From Rhinopomastus cyanomelas (taxonomy: Eukaryota > Chordata > Aves > Bucerotiformes > Rhinopomastidae): a DNA stretch of 64,000 bases. Positions within the stretch are counted from its first letter, which is position 1. Every line of letters starts with the position of its first letter. The notes beneath the pieces were generated by a model that saw nothing but the letters and a program-made list of their open reading frames with translations, did no database searches and was not told the origin of the DNA. Shown piece by piece: positions 58,261-64,000 of this stretch. Where the stretch lies: positions 310,001-374,000 of the forward strand of contig VXBP01009307.1 in assembly GCA_013400115.1 (NCBI GenBank), in the 5' to 3' direction. Both the position numbers and the translations under genes were made by a program.

Positions 58261-61200
58261 CATGTTCAACAGGTATGTGAATATGGAGCTCATACGGAGC
58301 TCATGAAGAGACTTCGCCAAAACCAAAGACTTCTAAACCCCCTCCAACTGCTTCATTACAGGCCTGTCTTGCTTGGAACATTAAGAATGCCAGTTATGAA
58401 ACAGTGCCAGAACTGTGGGGGCAATTAATATTTTACATCACTGGAAATGTGTTTTCTAAGGTTTGGATGTAAAAATAATTCATCGAAGGCAATGCATTTC
58501 TTTCAACAAGGCTTTTCTGTAAGCAAAGATTTCTTAGTGACTGTGCACAAGAAACACCCACATAAAACAGTAAGTGGGGAAACCCCCCCCAACTCTTTTA
58601 ATGTGATTTAAGTTTTTAAAAGAGCCAGAAGTTCAGCTTTGCTGTCACAACACTCCAGTCACACAGCAAATGAAGTTTTTTGCCTTCTAATACCATCACT
58701 GAGCAGCTGTACCACTGCTCGTTGTGGTGAGCATTTCTTCTGGCGAACCGGCTTAGATTTACGGCCAGGAGGAGCAGAAAAAAGCTCCATGAGCTTCTGA
58801 TACATTAAGTGCTTTCTTGGGAGGCTGTGTATCTGAAAATAACCTGAAAATGTGTTTTAGAAAAAATAATAATGACATTGTAGCTTTTGAATATTCAAAC
58901 ACCTCACAGCATCCTTAATTAATTCATTAATTATTCCCCAGAAATTTCAGGGGTAAATTGAAATAGCCTGGAGAGACTGAGACAAAGATTTCATGGAATA
59001 AATGATAGCTTTCCTCCTTTTCCCCTATGACTCTGGTAGCCCAGGGACATAAGAGTTATAGCTGCAATTCCGTTTGAAACAAAGCTCATCATCTCTCCAA
59101 CTCTTCACTCCATAAAAAAACATTAAAAGGTTCTTCCTTCAGTCAAGAATTATACACGTTTTCTTACTCCCCCATCCCACAGGGCTGGGATCTCTTCCTT
59201 TTATGTTTTCCACCCTTTTACAGTGTTCTCATCCTCCTGCTGTCAGTGTATTTTCTAAGGGAAATCAAAGTGCCCACAAGAGGTTGAGGGACTCTCATTT
59301 CCTTTACCAGCAAAAAAGCAGAATCCCAAGTTCTGCTGACCTGTTAAAGCAGTAAAGCAGCTAAGCAATCCCTGTGTGACCCCTCTGTGTGGGGATGGGG
59401 GAGGCTGCAGCAAACTGGCGCCTTTCCCCCCCATTAATCACGACAGAAGTGCTCCATGGCAGCACTCTCCAACACTTGCAGGGTTAAGTGAAACGATGTG
59501 AGATGGTGCACAGCCAGATTGACCATGATCATAAAGATCCCTTTGCCAGAATGTGGTTCTTAGATCCTGTGGGCTACTGTTAAAAACATCTTTTGTTCAT
59601 CTACCAATTCTAGAATGGTGGCTGCCTGGAAGATGCTCTGGCACTTCCCCACATGATGAGATTCACCTCTACCCAAGTATCCAAAGGAGTCACTAAGGCC
59701 CAGTAAATTACTGACACCTTCATGAACTGCACTGCCATTCCCTGTACTTTCAAAGGAGTTACCAAAATTAATCCTCAGAAAATATTTTCATATTAAAAAG
59801 TGGGGAAATGCTGTATTTTATGGCAGTATAACAGGCCGGCTGAAAAAGGACTTCATGTGTTACAAGAGAAGCCACTGTAAACAAAAATACTCCAGTCTGA
59901 TTGTTAAGATTTTAGGAATGGCCGAAGACATTGGACTTTCCTGTTGTATGGCTTTGTGCAAAGGATAGCTATAGAAAATCACTCCAAGTTTCATTTCTCT
60001 TACTTGGAGATTATAAAAAAGAAAAAGGCACCTTCCACTATGTTTGAAAACATTTCTGCTGCAATAATCTCTTCTTTCTACTAAAAGTTTCTGACAGACT
60101 TAGCACTAAACCCCCCAAAAGCTGGGGTTTGGTCTAATTCCAGTTCACATTCCTGCAACTGAGAAAGGCAAAGTCCAGTCCCCATTACAACAATTCTGCT
60201 TCTCTTGCTCCTATCACCAGGGCTAGTGCTGCTCTAAATCCACTCGCCGCTCCCCAAAGCAACAACTTTCAAAGGGGTGCTGCAGTTACCACCCTCAGGT
60301 GAACAGAGACCACTATCTGCAGGGATATCTCCTCCCTTACACCACACATTCTTCCTGCTTCTGTTCACTGCATCCCTCCCCTTATCTGCACCTCCCCTCT
60401 TCGTTCTGTGCCTCCAGCCTACCAAGTAAAATAGGGCTTGACAACCACACAATAAATTTTTTAAAGTGTATGCTTTAGGGATCTTTCTTCCTTCGAATAT
60501 TTATTCCAGCTTTTACAAAGGAATTTATCCAATTATTAATTCAACGAGAAAAACGAATGAAAAAAAGGTATGTGATCAGACAGCCCAATTTCAAGCCATG
60601 TATTCAGGTAACAGAGCTATTTTTAGTTGTTTTGACATCCATTTCAAAACAGAAGGGTAAACTGAATGAATACTAAAGACAAGAATTTGCCAGGACTTTG
60701 AGCTTCAGCTGAAAATAGCTCTGTAATGCTAACAGAATGCCCTACCAGCATGCATTCATCCAGCACCATAGATCCAAAAGTGTATTTTATGCTGTATTCA
60801 AATTCAAACCCCGGGGTGAAGGAGGCTGAAGTGATTATGAGCTACTTCTACATTAGGACTGAAGGCTGGAGCAGCATCGCAGGCAATCCAAACCATTAAG
60901 GATAATAAAACACTAGCAGCCACTGACCCCATGGAACTTCTGTTCAAAATCTGCCAGGACTTTAAACACTCACCCCCACCTCAGGCATTTCTTTGTGCCA
61001 AGGTCTGAAGAACAGTTTGAGGGAAATCACCAATGTCTACCTTCATTTTTACTGTACAGCCTTCTCTTCCTGACTCAGCTCTCAGTTTGCTTTTCTAACT
61101 TGGTCTAAACATCCTAGAAGCATCAAGGATACAGTTATGAGCTAAATCACTGCCTGCAGCTGCAGGACTTTACTGCTTTTCACTCTTTCAGTTATGAACT

Positions 61201-62484
61201 ATGTTCAGTTTTCTGCCTAATGTTATCAGATTTCAGGTGTGTTCAGTGTGTGCTCCTTCTGCTGTCCATGATCAAGTTCATTTTGCTTCCTCTTCTCCTA
61301 AGGCTGTTTTATTTTCCCTCTAAGGTTGAGGAAACACATCCTTATTTCCCTTGCGGAGTTAGGGGCAACAACAAAAATACAAATGTTTTCATTTTATATC
61401 TCTTCAATTCTATTCAAACACATTTAATTGGAAAAGGGTGACTATTTTCAGTATTAACAAACCAGGAAAATTCAAAATTTTCACACAGTTTGTAACACCA
61501 AATCTTCCTCTAAAATTGTCTGTGCTGGTCAGACAAACCACAAACTCAGGGTATTCTATCACCTCACTGTTTAGCCAAACAGTGAAGAGTGCTCTGAGCA
61601 TTCACTTTTACCAACTATGTTTTCAGTACTGTAGCTCAGGGTACCTTTGGAGAGAACCTCTTTTCCTTCTTCCCTCTTTACGTCTCCCCTAAATTGCAGC
61701 AGCTCTTCTCTCCCAGCACAAAAAGCTGTGTGCACTTGCATTGTATTTTAAGGACATCAGGCAGCTCCTGGGTCATCTGGGTACATACAAGTCTTTACAG
61801 ACCTTCTGCTGTTGGGGCTGGCATTAATCTTTATATTTTCTGCTTAACTTATGCTTTACAGAAAAATCCAAACATGTCACGTAATGTATATAAACACAAC
61901 AGCCACAGATTGTTTCTGGGGAAAGAAAAACCAAATCTGTTTTTCTCTTGTATGACCTTTAACCTCAGAGCATTGATGAAATACACTTTAAATACAAGTC
62001 TGGAGAGTATTGCTAAGTTGTAAATAACTAAGTTGTGAGTAACAAGGCAAGGGAACGACTGTAGTGAGCAGTGCGTCCCGCGCTGCTGGGAGCATGGGCT
62101 CCACGGTGAAAGAACGAAGCTCTCTTTTTGAGTGAGAAACAAACTTTCATTTCTGCCTTCAGGAGTAATTCCCTAGCACTCCTTTTGTGCTTTACTCATT
62201 TCTTATTTTAGAATTAATTTGTGTTTCCTCTCCTAAATCATTGACTAGAAAAAGAAAGCCTTATGCAGGGCAGTTTGAATTTGCAGGGCTGAATATGTGG
62301 TTATGCACAAACAGAACCACTCCATGTAATGGTTGCGTGCATGGCAATCTCCCTTGGAATTGGTCTGCTCCTCTGCTAAACCCCTTAGTAAGATACAGCC
62401 CCAACAGCAGGGCTCGCAATTTATGATGGCAAGGAGTGAGGAGGAAATAAAATTTCTGCATCAGCCATCTTTCACTGTTATTGC

Positions 62485-62656
62485 TGTAACAGGCTGCCCA
62501 GGGTGGTTGAGGAGTCTCCATTGCTGGAGATGTTCAAGGCCCACCTGGATGTGTTCCCGAGTGATTTGGTCTAGGTGATCCTGCTGTTGCAGGGGGATTG
62601 GACTAGATGATCTTTCGAGGTCCCTTCCTGTCCGTAATGATTCTATGATTCTACGA
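62485..62656 (+). mobile_element. CR1 LINE 3'-end fragment, plus orientation
   Basis: GTAACAGGCTGCCCAGGGTG, GAGGAGTCTCCATTGCTGGA, GGGGATTGGACTAGATGATC, CGAGGTCCCTTCCTGTCC and the terminal ATTCTATGATTCTACGATA are diagnostic of the CR1 3' end. It is about 170 bp long, little diverged, and antisense to CUX1. Confidence 0.94.
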
Positions 62657-64000
62657 TAATTCTTTTGACAGGACACATTAAAAACATAAAAAATTATTCT
62701 TTTAAGCCTCTCTGTTATTTTATACTTTCCTTAGTAGTAAGTCCTCTCAGCTGAAAACCATGTCACACACATTCTATGGCATCAAACCTATGGCAAATCT
62801 GATAAGAACAGAGACCCTACAAAGTCTCCAATAAACACACACACATCCCCTTTACTCTTTGAGAGTTGTTTAGGCTCTTGATGAGAAAATTCCCATGAAG
62901 CAGAAATGAATACCATTTATGGCTCAGCACAAAAAGGCTGCACAGTCCGCACCGAAGTGTGAGCAAATATTTTGCATTACCCTACTGTGATTCTCAAACA
63001 TGAAAATGCTGAAAAGGAGCCACACGTATTCCTATGACTTCCACACAGCTTGTGAGATGACCACAGCCTGGGGTCTCCAATCTAGGGGACAGAGATGAAG
63101 GGGGAGGAAACAAGCTTCACCAATGCTTCCCTTTGGAAGGAAACTCATAGCAGCGCTGCAAATGATACACAGGTTTAGGGGGAAACAGCCGCTGAACCCA
63201 AACACAGCTTAATTGTTGCCACATCAAGTTAGCAGATTCTCTGTTTAAAGGCAGAGAGAGTTGTTTGTTCTTTGCCACCACAAGAGCTGCTGCTTAACAG
63301 GAGCAACGCTGACAATGGAGCAAATCGAACTGTGTCATTGTGCAGGAACTGCACAGTGATAAAACACAGCATAAAGAGACACTCTATTCAACTAGCTTTT
63401 CCAGATACTCTCATCTGGCTTCACTTGCAGTGCCCACATTTTTAGTTCTCCTTGAAAATCACAGCAAAGTTTCTTTTTTAAAAAAACAAGTAGTGTACCC
63501 TGCTGCTTTTCAAAAGAAAAATATTTAATTTTTAGTACTTTTAATTATTAATGTCTTTCTTTTAAAGCTTCAGAAAACCCGAGTTACAAATACACTGCTT
63601 CTGCAAGGCAACAGCGCTCCTCTGCACACTTACACAACAGGGCTCCAGTTTCACGTCAAGTGTTTTCAAGATTAAAATCCTAAAAGCCAAGGGTGCTAAC
63701 ATAATACACTGATTGATAAAACCAAAGAGACTGAAATCTTGATCAGATGGGAGAAAGCTTCCTGCAAACACAGACTCAGCCTCCCTTTACTTCCAAATAA
63801 ATGTATTCACATTATTTTTAAAGGTAAGTTGTGACAACCTTGTTGATTAGTGCAATTCATGTGGCAGTGTTCCCTTTGCTCTAGCTCTCTGCTGCATACT
63901 GAAAATAAGGCAATTAAATGAGAAAATTAATTCCATTAATTAGAAATGTTCTGTCTTAAGCAAGACAGAATGATCAGAGTGAGAATTACAGCTAGATAAA

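Larger units (their letters stand above)
53451..64000 (-). other. CUX1 intron upstream of exon 5 (partial)
   Basis: At least 10.5 kb of intron. I looked for the preceding CUX1 coding blocks (RELDATATVLANRQDE, DLRKQVAPLLKSFQ, KEAEAAFLNVYKRLIDV) on the minus strand and did not find them, so the upstream exons lie beyond 64000. It contains the CpG-rich block and palindrome near 57.1-57.8 kb and two CR1 copies. The stretches 53451-57060, 58261-62484 and 62657-64000 hold nothing I can name. Confidence 0.82.

Noticed and set aside
53451..64000. Upstream CUX1 exons (blocks RELDATATV..., DLRKQVAPLL..., FLNVYKRLID)
   Set aside because: Reading the minus strand by eye, I found no match. A tblastn search would be decisive.
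1..64000. Endogenous retrovirus, CRISPR array, tRNA/rRNA gene or DNA transposon
   Set aside because: No LTR pairs, retroviral motifs, regularly spaced repeats, cloverleaf sequences or terminal inverted repeats were recognised by eye. RepeatMasker, tRNAscan and Rfam searches could overturn this.

Overview
This window is vertebrate nuclear DNA, almost certainly from a bird. It is AT-rich intron sequence with small, widely spaced exons, canonical GT-AG splice sites, and many 5'-truncated CR1 LINE retrotransposon copies, which are the dominant interspersed repeat of avian genomes. There are two assembly gaps, at 1-348 and 35326-35875. No prokaryotic-style genes, operons, CRISPR arrays or tRNA/rRNA genes were seen. 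The species cannot be fixed from the sequence alone.

The only protein-coding gene recognised is the middle part of CUX1 (Cut-like homeobox 1; CDP/CASP) on the minus strand. Seven consecutive internal exons were found, running from 53450 down to 951. They encode about 250 residues of the N-terminal coiled-coil region shared by the CDP/Cux transcription factor and the Golgi CASP isoform. In transcript order they are 53450-53313, 50023-49900, 48014-47938, 47170-47104, 13788-13740, 3820-3716 and 1139-951 (138, 124, 77, 67, 49, 105 and 189 bp). Reading frame and splice phase are consistent across all six junctions, and the protein closely matches mammalian CUX1 as recalled. The first exons, the exons just upstream, and the Cut repeats and homeodomain lie outside the window. 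The introns are very unequal: 3.3 kb, 1.9 kb, 0.8 kb, 33.3 kb, 9.9 kb and 2.6 kb.

Most other recognisable content is CR1. About a dozen pieces were found, with most in the same orientation as CUX1. The best is a long but dead copy (CR1-A) at 33102-35163 continued at 36234-36833. It is split by a younger, 5'-truncated CR1 (CR1-B, 35164-36233) flanked by a 6-bp target duplication. The second assembly gap lies inside CR1-B. A second nest, with an antisense CR1 tail inside a CR1 reverse-transcriptase fragment, sits at 23884-24303. Other points of interest are a CpG-rich block with a plus-strand TATA-like motif at 57180-57790, a homeodomain-type palindrome just beside it (57071-57090), a G-quadruplex-prone run (38572-38605), an inverted CR1 pair around the 49-bp exon, and a weak 5' splice site on the 77-bp exon.

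I did not find evidence of an undescribed biological system. The rest of the window reads as ordinary intron with no recognisable function.
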